From the NCBI GenBank assembly GCA_949592205.1, contig CATIUR010000001.1:68243559-68307558 (forward strand): a stretch of 64,000 nt of DNA, read 5' to 3'. Origin of the DNA: Helichrysum umbraculigerum (lineage: Eukaryota > Streptophyta > Magnoliopsida > Asterales > Asteraceae). How positions within the stretch are numbered: position 1 is the first letter of the stretch; every line of letters starts with the position of its first letter. The notes under the pieces were generated by a model that was given only the letters and a program-made list of their open reading frames with translations, was not told the origin of the DNA and did not search any database. Below, piece by piece: positions 29,801-41,908 of the stretch. Made by a program: the position numbers and the translations under genes.

Positions 29801-31338
29801 TGACCATTCACAACAATTTAAACATTCAAATTCTCACTGCTCAACTCGAAGCCTTAAAACCCGAAAATGTCAAAGATGAAGCCTTGCGGGGCATGGATAA
29901 ACAGTTCGAAGTCAAACCTAACGGGATTAGGTATTTCTCAAACCGAATCTGGTTGCCTAAATTTGGGAACCTACGAGACTTGGTGATGGATGAAGCTCAC
30001 AAGTCCAAATATTCTATCCACCCAGGATCCGACAAAATGTACCACGGTATCAAGGACTTCTATTGGTGGCCGAACATGAAAGCTGAAATCGCCACCTATG
30101 TCAGCAAGTGTCTTACTTGCTCCAAAGTCAAAATTGAATATCAAAAACCTTCTGGTTTACTTCAACAACCCAGTCTTCCTGAATGGAAATGGGAACAAAT
30201 TGCCATGGACTTCATAACCAAACTACCAAAGTCAGCGAACGGTTGCGATACCATTTGGGTGATCGTGGATCGTCTCACAAAGTCTGCTCATTTCCTGGCA
30301 ATCAAGGAATCCGACAAAATTGAACGCCTCACCAGAATCTACCTGAAGGAAATCGTGACCAAACACGGTGTTCCAATCTCAATTATCTCTGATAGAGATA
30401 GTCGCTTCACTTCACAATTTTGGCAATCACTTCAAAAATCTCTGGGTACTCGACTTGATATGAGTACCGCATACCACCCTCAAACTGACGGCCAAAGTGA
30501 ACGAACCATTCAAACACTAGAAGACATGCTACGGGCCTGCGTAGTAGACTTCGGTGTAAATTGGGAAAAACACCTACCATTGTGCGAGTTCTCGTACAAC
30601 AACAGTTATCATACCAGCATCAAAGCTGCACCTTTTGAGGCACTGTACGGTCGTAAGTGCCGGTCACCTATCTGTTGGACCGAAGTTGGGGACAGCCAAC
30701 TCACGGGTCCAGAAATCATTCACGAAACAAACGAGAAAATCGTCGAAATTCAAAACAAACTCAAAGCCGCGCGTGATCGTCAGAAAAGTTATGCTGACGT
30801 GAGACGCAAACCACTCGAGTTCCAAGTTGGGGATCGAGTACTACTCAAAGTATCGCCTTGGAAAGGCGTAATCCGGTTTGGCAAACGAGGGAAGTTAAAC
30901 CCTAGATACATTGGACCATTCGACATCCTCGAGAGAATTGGTCCAGTAGCATATCGATTGCAGCTGCCATCCGAACTCAGCAGCGTGCATCCCACATTTC
31001 ATGTTTCAAATCTGAAAAGTGTCTGTCTGATGAGACACTTATCATTCCACTCGATGAAATTCGAGTTGACGAGAAACTTTACTTTGTTGAGGAACCCGCC
31101 GAAATCATGGACCGTGAGGTCAAACAACTTAAACAAAGTCGTATTCCCATTGTCAAGGTTAGGTGGAATTCGCGGCGCGGTCCGGAATTCACCTGGGAAC
31201 GAGAAGACCAAATGTGACTCAAGTATCCTCAACTTTTCAATGACTCCACATCAAACACGACTTCAACATAAATTTCGGGACGAAATTCTTCTAACAGGGG
31301 GAGAATGTGACAACCGTCAATTTAGGACTAGAATTTAG
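26809..31338 (+). CDS. gag-pol: Tekay-like chromovirus gag-pol polyprotein (E3)
   Basis: 1509 codons, gag and pol in one frame. Capsid about 45-230; zinc knuckles about 272-335; retropepsin FDTGAD (Asp near 392); reverse transcriptase about 560-740 with FRMCIDYRELNK and FIDDILIYS (catalytic Asp pair near 728-729); RNase H with YCDAS (Asp near 875); integrase with an HHCC zinc site from His about 1064, catalytic Asp 1134, Asp 1195 and Glu 1231, a proper D,D-35-E. The GPFDILERIGPVAYRL module follows. After HVSNLK (near 1403) the frame departs from the family: a one-base loss in an A run (31015-31018) moves the chromodomain out of frame. The remaining residues are frameshift product running 33 bases into the right LTR. 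Enzyme cores look intact. Confidence 0.95.
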   Translation: MPPKKKSYSEAELAAAVNRAVADALAARDLIRTFEETADTTATTHAVKPCSYKDFLSCKPLYFKGTEGAIGLIRWIERMESVFSLCDCTENNKVKFAAYTFQEGALTWWKTHANSVGLEVANRVPWAELKKKLTEKYCPEEELHRLEEEFWHLTVQGNDVADYTTKFQQFALLCPSLVEPESKGIKRYIRGLPENIQGNVASSKPTTTESAIRIAHELMALVVSRGTSNTSSSNNNKRKSTEHHHNSNKKNNAIQVYTTNSETNRSYTGDRPYCPKCNYHHFGQCNTPCNNCRRYGHSTKDCRAPRSNNNSSDKKARQPKSCYECGNPGHFRDTCPKLKNKGNNNNNNNNSRNNNNVKSSAFVINSGDARQDPNVVTGMFLLNNLTASILFDTGADRSFISDEFCPLLDITPVALDVKYTVELANGKLIETNSVIPNCTLNLADEIFSIDLMPIEIGSFDVIVGMDWLSKHRAEIICYYKIVRIPLAVGRTLVIQGETGGTRLNLISCLKTRKFLKKGYPAILAHIMEKKSKEKRLEDVPIVRDFPEVFPEELPGLPPPRQVEFSIDLVPGAAPVARAPYRLAPSELQELSTQLQELLERGFIRPSSSPWGAPVLFVKKKDGSFRMCIDYRELNKLTIKNRSPLPRIDDLFDQLQGSSCYSKIDLRSGYHQLRVGDADILKTAFRTRYGHYEFQVMPFGLTNAPAVFMDLMNRVCKPYLDKFVIVFIDDILIYSRNEQEHAQHLKTILELLKHEELYAKFSKCEFWIQTVQFLGHVIDSQGIHVDPSKIEAIKDWQAPTTPTEVRQFLGLAGYYRRFIENFSKIALPLTTLTQKDKKFDWTDKQESAFQLLKQKLCSAPILSLPEGTDDFVVYCDASHQGLGCVLMQRDKVIAYASRQFKIHEKNYTTHDLELGAVVFALKIWRHYLYGTRCTIFTDHKSLQHIFDQKDLNMRQRRWVELLTDYDCELKYHPGKANVVADALSRKERVKPLRVRALSMTIHNNLNIQILTAQLEALKPENVKDEALRGMDKQFEVKPNGIRYFSNRIWLPKFGNLRDLVMDEAHKSKYSIHPGSDKMYHGIKDFYWWPNMKAEIATYVSKCLTCSKVKIEYQKPSGLLQQPSLPEWKWEQIAMDFITKLPKSANGCDTIWVIVDRLTKSAHFLAIKESDKIERLTRIYLKEIVTKHGVPISIISDRDSRFTSQFWQSLQKSLGTRLDMSTAYHPQTDGQSERTIQTLEDMLRACVVDFGVNWEKHLPLCEFSYNNSYHTSIKAAPFEALYGRKCRSPICWTEVGDSQLTGPEIIHETNEKIVEIQNKLKAARDRQKSYADVRRKPLEFQVGDRVLLKVSPWKGVIRFGKRGKLNPRYIGPFDILERIGPVAYRLQLPSELSSVHPTFHVSNLKSVCLMRHLSFHSMKFELTRNFTLLRNPPKSWTVRSNNLNKVVFPLSRLGGIRGAVRNSPGNEKTKCDSSILNFSMTPHQTRLQHKFRDEILLTGGECDNRQFRTRI
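31020..31217 (+). pseudogene. Out-of-frame chromodomain segment of E3 pol
   Basis: In the frame beginning at 31020 the DNA encodes a typical chromovirus C-terminal region (ETLIIPLDEI, EEPAEIMDREVKQLK, VRWNSRRGPEFTWERED), ending at TGA 31215-31217. That TGA falls a few codons before the point where relatives usually end. Chromodomains of integrases steer insertion to particular chromatin. Here it can be read only after frameshifting, so this copy probably lacks it unless ribosomes slip at the A run. Confidence 0.82.
31293..31305 (+). other. E3 polypurine tract
   Basis: ACAGGGGGAGAA immediately before the right LTR (TGTGACAACC at 31306). Confidence 0.9.
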
Positions 31339-33786
31339 TGCCTAAACAAGTATTAATACATGTAATTAGTTCTGTGTTAGGCTAATTAATGTATCAATTA
31401 ATATATATATTGTTGAATATATATCTACGCAATGATGCGGTTTGTTTAAATCGTACGAGTTTCAAATCGAACGAATTTCGATTCAATAAATACGGACGTT
31501 GGTGAACAAATTTTATTAAGTAATACAAGGAATGATTAATAACGTTATCGTATTTAAAAATATTATGTCAATAATATTTCGTATCCAAGTTTTATCACAC
31601 AATTAATATAAACGCGAATAAAATGTAATTGCGCAAACAAAATGAGACAAATCACCGTTTATAATATAATTATTAACTGTTTAGTAAAATACTTCAACAA
31701 AAATACTGAATAATCATTTGTATTTTAAAACGTATATTAAAACCTATAAAATAATTATTTAACGTTTGAACGACGGGGAAAACGAACACCACACGGAGCG
31801 GAAACGCGGGGCGAAAATGGGAGTTAATCTCCCATTCCCACCATCTTTTTCTTTCACTTTTCACTTTCCTTTCTCTCTCTCCTCTCTTATTTTCTCTCTA
31901 TCACCACCATTTTCACCATACACCTTAAACCACAAAATACTAGCATCAAACCACCTCGAATCTTCAAGCTCGTTTAGGATAAAAGACTCACGGCTTCACG
32001 ATCTACAACCTTACCTTTCCGGAATTTCATTTCGGCAAATTGTAAGTTTCCGACACAACTTCGAAAACTCTCGTTTTTAAGTTTTATAACTTGATAATTG
32101 TTTCTCTAAGCTTGTAATGTCCTAAAATGGGTTGGGTAAGAATATTAGGCCGATCGATGGCCGGAAAACGCGTTTTTAAGGTTGAAACTCCGATCAGACC
32201 CCGTACGTCGCATTTGGCCTGGAGCAAATGCGACGCAGCGACTTACGTCGCACGAATCCTCGACGTCGCATATAGCGACGCAACCTATTACGTCGCATTG
32301 ACTTGCGAATGTTGCACATAGCGACGCAGACCTTAACGTCGCCAACTTAACCAACGTCGCATTAGCGACGCAGCACCCTACGTCGCATTGAATTGCGAAC
32401 GTCGCAAAATGCGACGCAAACACTCACGTCGCACCCAACGTCGCACCCAACGTCGCACAAACCAGAAAACACAGATTTTCACTAAGTGTCGAGACCCTAA
32501 ATTTTATCACACGATTTCACCAAATTTCAAGTCCAGATGCGTTTTTCCTTAAAGCAATATAGTAGAAATAAAAATTTTCCAAGCTGACCTGGCAGCTCGA
32601 CCCCAGCCAGGGGCTCTGCCCCTTGGACCCCGCTACCAGGGGCGCTGCCCCCGGACCCCCGTACTTAGATTCCGTAACGGCTTCTAAAGCACAATCAAAA
32701 CACATTTTTCAAGTAAAAACGCTACGAAATCAAAATAATAATAGTTGAGATTATTATGACAAATCCGTCACCAACGGGCCGTACACGTTTTCAAATACTA
32801 AAATCAATCAACCAAATCTTAGTAATTTGGACAAGGCAATCAACCAAATCGGGGTAATTTGGACAAACAACTACAAAGGTAGTCTTTCGAGATACCTAAT
32901 CAATTAATAACCATCGCGTGTCATGGACACCTTCAGGTTACAAGTCTTCGGACAACACATCACAGCTAATCAATTCAAGTTTATTCCAATAAACACTCAA
33001 GGCTCAGGTGAGTTTCATGGCCCCATTTTCACTACTTTTACCAGGGGTGTGATATTACTACTTCATTTTGTTTTACAAGTAGAACGCAAGTGCCAAACTT
33101 CAAATACTACATGAGTTTCAAGCTAATCAATTTAAAGTCCTCCATAGCATAGTCTCTAGTATTTATAGCGTGAATGTTAGTATATGATATCATATGGGAT
33201 CGACAATCCTCATCCGGGTTAGCACGCACTAACCGGTCAAACGGATGTATTAGCATTTGGGAAGACGAGTGTGGATTAGACACTCGTAGGAGGCAAACCA
33301 GTTAGGTTTCCTTAATTGGACCTAGCGCTCAAGTTAAGCTCAGACTATGTGCTCATGGATTGTATAACTTTTATTTTGCTTAATTGCATTTTAAATTCAA
33401 TATAAATCTTGCGGTTCTGACAACTATACATTGACATACAAACCTGTGAGCTCACCAGCGTTTTCGCTGACCCATTTTAGTATTTATCACAGGTACCCAG
33501 CAGTAGGTTGGCTGCACAAGCAGGGATTATTAGCTCGAGTCAGCATACATACAACTAGAGATTTGATTGCATTATTATATTTTGTAAAAGTAATTATGCC
33601 ATGTAATCTCTCAATTTCAGGAACCGAGCTAATGTAACATTGTTTTGATGTAAACGTTTACTTTATTTATACAAGTTTAAAACGACGCATATAGTGGTCG
33701 TTCATTATTATCTTATGTGCTTTGTATATTGATTAGTGACACCCAAATCGAGCTTCCGCAAATCAATCAAATTTGGGGGTGTCACA
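31306..33786 (+). repeat. Right LTR of E3
   Basis: 2481 bp, the same length as the left LTR. It ends GGGGGTGTCACA and is followed by GATCA. All left LTR features recur, including CAGCG-TTTT-CGCTG at 33456-33469. Confidence 0.95.
32205..32457 (+). repeat. GCGAC/GTCGC hairpin array, right E3 LTR
   Basis: Same array as 24051-24303. Two of the few LTR differences lie here, and both change GTCGT/ATGTCGC in the left copy to GTCGC/ACGTCGC in the right. Confidence 0.85.
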
Positions 33787-35621
33787 GATCAATATACAAA
33801 AATGAATTATAAGAGTGTATATCCTCATTATTCACATATTAAAATGGATTCCTATCGTGCGGATTTGCGTTTGTTGGTATATATTCCTTCCTAATCGTTC
33901 ATTCCATTATATTACGATTGTTTCGTATTGTCGGTATTATTTCGGTTCGATTCCATTGTATTCTCAGTAGTAAAAATCATTTAGGATGGATAAAATCAGT
34001 ATATATGTTGTTAGAAGAGAGAATTTTGATTGTGGTTGCGGTTTGGAATATTTATACATGTGATTAGGATTGATTTATTTCAAACCCTAGTCTGATCAGA
34101 AATTTTGTTCGGATTGAGAAGCTTGTAACAGGGTCATATCACTATAATTTTTGCAGAAACAGGAGTCAAAACATAAGTATTTCGAGTCTTCTTTCAAATG
34201 GCATCAATTTCATGGTCAAATGTACAGTATAAGTTGGTCAAAGCAATTTTACAAGATTATGTGTCGTTTCTGAGTTTTTCGGTTCCAGATTTCAGTTAAG
34301 TTGTCGATTTTTGAAACGTACCTTAAAATAAGAATTAGGTATTGAAATTTTTACTGAAGCATTTTCAAAGTGTTAATTATTTTATATAAAAATATTATAG
34401 TCATTTCAAGTCTTAAAGTATTTTTAATAAATTGTGACTTTTTAATACTCAGAAATGGTTATGGTTTATGAGCAGATTGTTTCGGTGAATTTTTAAAAAT
34501 AGTAAACTACAATATTTACTTCTGGAAAAATTACAGGGACTTCTTAACGCATTGAAGTATCACTATTTAAATTTTTAGAGCCAAATGATTTCATGAAGCA
34601 ATGTTTAAAAATCAGTAAAGTGGTATGAAAATTGTGGACAGATTCTGATTTTCCCGCGATAAGTTGAATTAAGATAATGAACATGAGTTTGAGTTGTGAG
34701 TGAACTTAGTGGAAATGTTTTGACTTGGAATACAATGGAATGACCTAGTTATGTCTAGGTTGTAACCCATATACGTTATGATATTGTAGATTGCGAGATT
34801 GTTCAGTGATACATTTAAGGGCTAACACTTACATTGTGGGAAAAGTATGCTCGTGTTTTATCAACTGTTTTCATGCTGTGATTACATTCGTTTTTTTTTG
34901 GACATATGCTTGAAATGTGCTACATTATGTGAAATTATGTGCATTATTTGAGATCATTGAGAACATTGAGAACATTTGTGGCTATTCGTCTTGCTCCGTT
35001 GGGGGTATTGACAACACGTCGGTTGGATACATTGACATCATTTAGGCTATTCGTCTTGCTCCTTTGGGGGTATTGACAACACGCCGACATATATGCTATT
35101 CGTCTTACTCTGCGGGAGTAATGACAACACGCATGGTGGTTTGTTGAGATTTATTCGTTTACACTAATTTCATTTATATGTGCCTTTTCATTTGCATTGT
35201 CCTACTCAGTTATTTATCACAGCAAAACATTATTTTATGGTGTCTGGTTTCAAATCTACGAAACTCACCAACATTCGTGTTGACGTTTTTGAGCATATAT
35301 TTTCAGGTTATACTAGTGGACTTAAAGCAGTGGACAAGAGAACTTAGTGGACCTTTAGGGTTGCATTAAGAGTTATTGAAGACTTGTGGTATATCACTAA
35401 GGTTGTTTGTGAAGGCTTGTTTTGCCTTAACATTGTAGTGTACGTTTGATTGTAAGATTTTGAATTCATTGTTGAAATGTATGCATGACATGAACCGTTA
35501 TTCATGTTAATGGCATCATGACACGTTGGATATTGTATTTCATATAGAATTCTTTATAATGATGTGTTATGATCCTATCACCGTTATATCCCGTTGTTTT
35601 CGCTTTAGACGGGGTGTGACA
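33787..35621 (+). repeat. E4 3' LTR, second part
   Basis: Continues the LTR interrupted at 23151 and ends GACGGGGTGTGACA. Without E3 and one target copy the LTR is about 2434 bp. It contains a CAACA-TTCG-TGTTG hairpin (35269-35282), counterpart of the E2 and E3 hairpins, then an acceptor-like TATTTTCAGG near 35303-35309. The 5' LTR of E4 was not found. Confidence 0.78.
34981..35131 (+). repeat. Threefold hairpin repeat in the E4 LTR
   Basis: Copies at 34981-35018, 35046-35083 and 35095-35131 share GCTATTCGTCTT and GACAACACG. The middle differs but keeps pairing: TTGCTCC against GGGGTAT in the first two (with wobble pairs), TTACTC against GAGTAA in the third. Confidence 0.65.
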
Positions 35622-35868
35622 TTAATAACACCTGTGATTGTAATTTTCGGATAACACATGTGTTGATAACAATAACACATGTGATAGTATAACAAATACA
35701 TGTGATAGTATTACTAAATATCATTAGTAAGAAAAGCACATGTGTTAGTAATGTTATCACATGTGGTACTGCCAAAATAACCACATGTGTTATTGATGTC
35801 TAACACATGTGATACTAACTATTTACACAAGTGATACTAACTATTACCTCTCTTTAATTTGAATTCAG

Positions 35869-35994
35869 GTGCTTTACGTCTTAAAGGATGGCTCAGTGGA
35901 GTGTAACCACAAGAAGTTCACTAGGCGTGGATTATTATGTAGGCACATTTTTGGTGTGTTCAAAAATTGTAACATTGAGGAAAGCATAGGCTAA
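35869..35994 (+). pseudogene. FAR1/MULE-like SWIM zinc-finger exon fragment
   Basis: 41 codons to TAA 35992-35994, opening after an acceptor-like CTCTCTTTAATTTGAATTCAG. The peptide VLKDGSVECNHKKFTRRGLL followed by CRHIFGVFKN resembles the SWIM finger of FAR1-related proteins and Mutator transposases, which need CxC...CxH. Here the second Cys is His (ECNH). No FAR1 DNA-binding or transposase core was seen nearby, so it is a remnant or lone exon. Confidence 0.6.
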
Positions 35995-37217
35995 GGCAAA
36001 AGCCGAACCGAAAGAGGGGGAGACAATATATGAAAAGCACTACATATGCAGCAGGGCTAGATTCCCATAGAAAAATAAAAAAGACACACTGGAAGAAAAA
36101 AAGGCAACGGGACAAGTAAAAAAGGGTAAAAAGAAGGATATGTGTTCGAATATAGAAGTAATTGGATGCACATCTAGAGTTACCCTGAAGATGTTAAAAG
36201 ATGAAAAGTTCAGGATAAGGGAGAAAGCGGAAGCAGAGACAAGAAAGATATCAAAAGAACAACTGAGGGTTTAATAACACATGTGTTACTGGTTTACTTA
36301 GACATGTGATGCTGTCACGATAAAAAATATGTTACATTTAATATCTTGTTTGTGCACTGTTGTATTTGTGTTTGTATGATACTTCTTTAAAGTATCATAT
36401 GTATTAGTAAAGTTCTATCACCTATGCTATTGTTTAATATCACGAGTGTTAGTCAACAACATAGGATTGTACATCACCATAAAAGATTGTGTACTGGATA
36501 CTGTTTCTTTTTGTAAAACTTTATATACTCAAATTGATTTGATATTTTAAAAATATAGCATGTGTCATACAACATTTGTTAGTGATTGGTAACACATATG
36601 TTAGTGACTGATAACACATGTGTTACTGCTTGGTAACACATGTGATACTGCTTGGTAACACATGTGATACTGCTTGGTAACACATGTGTTAGTGACTGGT
36701 AACACATGTGTTACTGCTTGGTAACACATGTGTTACTTGTTTAGTACCACATGTGTTACAGATTGCTAACACATGTGATACTGGTTACTAACACATATGA
36801 TAATAGTATCGAATGAAGATCAGTACTCTATGTAATTCATGTGTTTCGGTTCAGTTGTTAAAATTCATCAAAAACAGTTGAAACAACTTTTAGGTCATGA
36901 ATTCCGATTTGGTAACACATGTGATACCCGATAAATCGAAAACAATTATGGTGTAGCAATAAACAGTGCAATTTGCCGAAACAACTACAAATACAAAAGC
37001 TTAAATTACAAGCATAAGCATTTTTTCAACATTAAACACAACAACTAAATATTTGTACACGAGAACAAATGATCCAACACCAAAAACTACTAACTTACAA
37101 TAATTAAAAAAACCTATAGAAATCTAACGCAACTGTTATGAACATATAGATCACGATACAAAAACATAATATAGTGTCCCTAAGACAGATCGCCACCCTT
37201 AGGAAACTCGAAAGTCT

Positions 37218-37361
37218 TTATTCCATTTCACCATACATTGATATTTCTGATCTTACGTCAGGTAAAGACATAATTGGAGTACCACCCAACGGGATCCCAA
37301 ACACATCATAAACCGCCTGTGAAGTTACTTTTATATATGCATTCTCAAACTTTAACTCCAT
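37218..37361 (-). pseudogene. Fragment resembling transposon-associated Ulp1/DUF1985-type proteins
   Basis: 47 codons on the minus strand. The core YIKVTSQAVYDVFGIPLGGT resembles a motif common in plant proteins linked to CACTA or Mutator-type elements (helix then GIPxGG). The similarity is judged from memory over about 30 residues only. It lies within the CACATGTG-rich region. Confidence 0.35.
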
Positions 37362-37745
37362 TGTGTATATGTATCAAAGTTATCAACGAGAAATTAATCC
37401 AACTGATCTGCCAATAGAATAACAGAGTTGTAAATAAAACAATTTAAGGAAAATTTAAATCAATAACACATGTGCTAGTAATATGTAACACATGTGATAG
37501 TATCCAGTAACACATGTGATAATGATCAATACCACTTATGATACTAAAATATAAACAAGTTATATATCTAAAAACATATAAATGAAAAGGAGACATAAAT
37601 TACCTGGAAGCGCATTAATATAGTAATAACAATCATCTCTTATTATGAGGTATCAATACAGTATCGTAACACATGTGATACGATTACAAATATACATCAG
37701 AGTGCAAATGTAAATAACAATCTAGTAATACATGTTATACAATAC

Positions 37746-39426
<1,681 letters not shown>

Positions 39427-39435
39427 AAAAAGTTA

Positions 39436-39633
39436 AGATTTTGCTAACGGAAGCCCTTACGGCTTGCATTAAAACTTTCGGACATGCATTAAAACTTGTA
39501 GTATAACCATAACTAACTCTTTGTCTACCCTTGACTTTATTTTGACCCCCTAAATTTTGGTAAATGTACAAATCCTTTAAAGCATGTCTGAAAGTTTTAA
39601 CGAAAGCCCTTAGGACTTCCGTTCATAAAATCC
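39436..39633. mobile_element. Mutator-type MITE 1
   Basis: 198 bp flanked by a perfect 9-bp duplication AAAAAGTTA (39427-39435, 39634-39642). Long terminal inverted repeats of about 50 bp: the left begins AGATTTTGCTAACGGAAGCC and the right, reversed, GGATTTTATGAACGGAAGTC. Nine-base duplications with long inverted repeats are typical of Mutator-like elements. No coding capacity. Confidence 0.85.
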
Positions 39634-39642
39634 AAAAAGTTA

Positions 39643-40882
39643 TGGCATCGTCTGCTTTTACTAGTGGTTATAGCTAGCTAAATGGATGGTTAATGATGGG
39701 CTGAAAAAACTCAAGTAATCCAGAAACTGCTATTGTCTGTGGGCCTTATTGATGGGCTGTAAAATTGAATCATTACAATCAACCCGTCGAACAACATATG
39801 TCTTCACTAAATAAGTTGAATTAAAGGCTGTTTACATTTTTTTTCCTATTAAATGCAGTTTACATGTGATGTCTGTCTGGATAAATATGTCTGTTTATAA
39901 CAAGTGTTGTTTATATAAATGTAATTTTTGTTTTGACCAAAATGATGAACTTAAATGATATAAAGTTTGAATAAAAAATGACGTGTTCAAATTCTATTGG
40001 AGAAAAATGTTGAAAAATGTATATTTATCATTAAGTGCCTCTTTTTGGTAAGGGCTTCATTTTTCCTCCTATTTCAGAAACAGACATTCCTTTGAGATTA
40101 AGTGAAAAAGAAACAGCAATTTATCTGTCTGGATTAAGAAGTGTTTGGAAACAGACCATTAAGTGGAAAGTAAACAGGCGTACTCTTATTCCAATCCAAT
40201 CCAATTTCACATCTATTTCCTGCTCGAAAATTCATAGAAAAGAAATAAGTTTGACGCAATTTTAGAAAAGAAATAAGTTTGTCGATTATACATACATAAA
40301 TATCTGGAAAGAAAGTTTATCTTTTTTTTATAATCGTCAATCTTAAACGGCCTACTTAAATGCCCTACTACAAGGACATTATGTAAAAATCAATGTTTAT
40401 AGTTCAAACTTCAAACTGACTTAGCCCATAGTGAGGTCGCCTCCTTATTATTTCTTGCAAAGTCCTCTCTTGCAAAACCATCTAAGCTACCTAAATGTTC
40501 CGTGTTGTTAGCAACACATTCACAAAAGAAATCTACTTCTACTCTTTTTATAATAACAAAGTTTAAATTAAAAAGATTTTTTGATTAATTTTCAAATGGA
40601 GTCATAATCTGTAACTTAGAAGTCAACATTTAATTTAGAAGTCAACATTAAAATCTGTAACTTCGTTTATTTGCTGAAGTCATAATCTTCTCTAATCTAC
40701 TCAAAAAGACATAATTAACCCTTCAAATTTGATTTGAATTTGAACTACCATCGGATATAATATTGTATAAACAAATAACAAATGTAATATAATACTATAC
40801 TATAACAATAATATTACATATCCAACTTATTGTTACTGCTATATAACGAATGTAATATAATACTTATTGTTACTATAAATTA
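39643..40882. other. AT-rich intergenic sequence
   Basis: No gene or well-defined repeat recognised. The ORF at 40035-40265 has no recognisable motif. Confidence 0.4.
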
Positions 40883-41083
40883 TATTCTTTCCGTCCCAAA
40901 ATAATTGTCCACCGACAAAAATACGCAGTTTAATAAAAACATAATCATTACTTTCTCTTTCTTACTTTTTGCAGAATGACAGTTTTGCCCCTAAGCAATT
41001 AATTAGAGCTTTCTTTATGGTAATCACGACCAAAACTTCCGTTCCATTTTTGGAAGTAGACAATTAATTTGGGACGTCGAAAA
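40883..41083. mobile_element. Stowaway-like MITE 1
   Basis: About 200 bp. The left end CTTTCCGTCCCAAAATAATT and the right end AGACAATTAATTTGGGACG form inverted repeats of the common plant Stowaway type. The exact right border is blurred by an A run. Confidence 0.65.
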
Positions 41084-41295
41084 AAAAAAACGTGAACTAT
41101 ATTTTTGAGACGGCGATAGTATATAATTCACGACAAGTTACAAATAATAAAAGTGACCTTCATATTAAATTGCTTTTGTTCATATTGACAATTTAATGCA
41201 CTTCTTAAAATATGATGTAGCATGTTTTCACAAAAGTGTAAGTTGTCATTCATTATTATATTTGGGGGGTATAAGACCATACTTCCTACTTAATA

Positions 41296-41491
41296 CTCCC
41301 TAAGTCCCGGTCTAAATTTTCATTTCGACTCTATGCACACTTTTAAAATTCTTCACTAACTACACTCTCCACCAATCAAATAATATTTCTACCCACTAAA
41401 GTCACTTTTGATTGGTTGAAATATCAAAGTGAACACTTATTTAGGACATCCCAAAATAGTAATATGGACATTTTGCATGGAACGGAGGGAG
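41296..41491. mobile_element. Stowaway-like MITE 2
   Basis: 196 bp between TA dinucleotides (41294-41295 and 41492-41493). Ends CTCCCTAAGTCC and, at the other end, GGAACGGAGGGAG. Confidence 0.75.
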
Positions 41492-41564
41492 TAGTACTTT
41501 TCAAATACCTATTTCCTCGGATCTTTCTATATGTACTCATTTTCAGATTTATCCAAATCTGTTA

Positions 41565-41757
41565 CTCCCTCCGTCCTACCACAAATGTCTACATAACTAT
41601 TTTGGATTGTCCAAATAAATGTTCACTTTTATATTTCAACTAATCGAAAGAGTCTTTATAAGTAGATATGTTATCTGATTGATAAAAATATAATTATTGG
41701 AGAATTCTAAAACTGTGTGCAAAGTTAAAGTGGACATTTTGATCGGGCTGTAAGGAG
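41565..41757. mobile_element. Stowaway-like MITE 3
   Basis: 193 bp between TA dinucleotides (41563-41564 and 41758-41759). Left end CTCCCTCCGTCCTACCAC; right end partly decayed (GGCTGTAAGGAG). Confidence 0.7.
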
Positions 41758-41908
41758 TATTTATTATTTATTTACAATCTTATTATTTAAATAAATTTAA
41801 AATTTTATAAAATACAATATCAATATCAATTAAATACAACAACAAATTTCAAAAGCGATATCAACTATCATTTTTTTAATACTTATATGAAAGAATGTAT
41901 TATGTTTT

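Larger units (their letters stand above)
23152..33786 (+). mobile_element. E3: complete Tekay-like chromovirus
   Basis: 10,635 bp with two 2481-bp LTRs and perfect GATCA duplications (23147-23151, 33787-33791). Order: LTR, initiator-Met primer site, coiled-coil ORF, gag-pol, purine tract, LTR. It inserted into the older E4 LTR. By eye the two LTRs differ at about 13 positions (near 0.5%), so the copy is young. Everything needed for transposition is readable except that the chromodomain at the end of pol is out of frame. Confidence 0.96.
35640..37745. repeat. Array of AACACATGTGNTA motifs
   Basis: The palindrome CACATGTG, nearly always within (T)AACACATGTG(T/A)TA, recurs many times, with looser variants. 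It is most dense at 36590-36790, where units such as TGCTTGGTAACACATGTGAT repeat roughly every 25 bases. It surrounds fragments of FAR1-like and plant-transposon-like coding sequence, which suggests a decayed DNA transposon with subterminal repeats. Confidence 0.7.
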
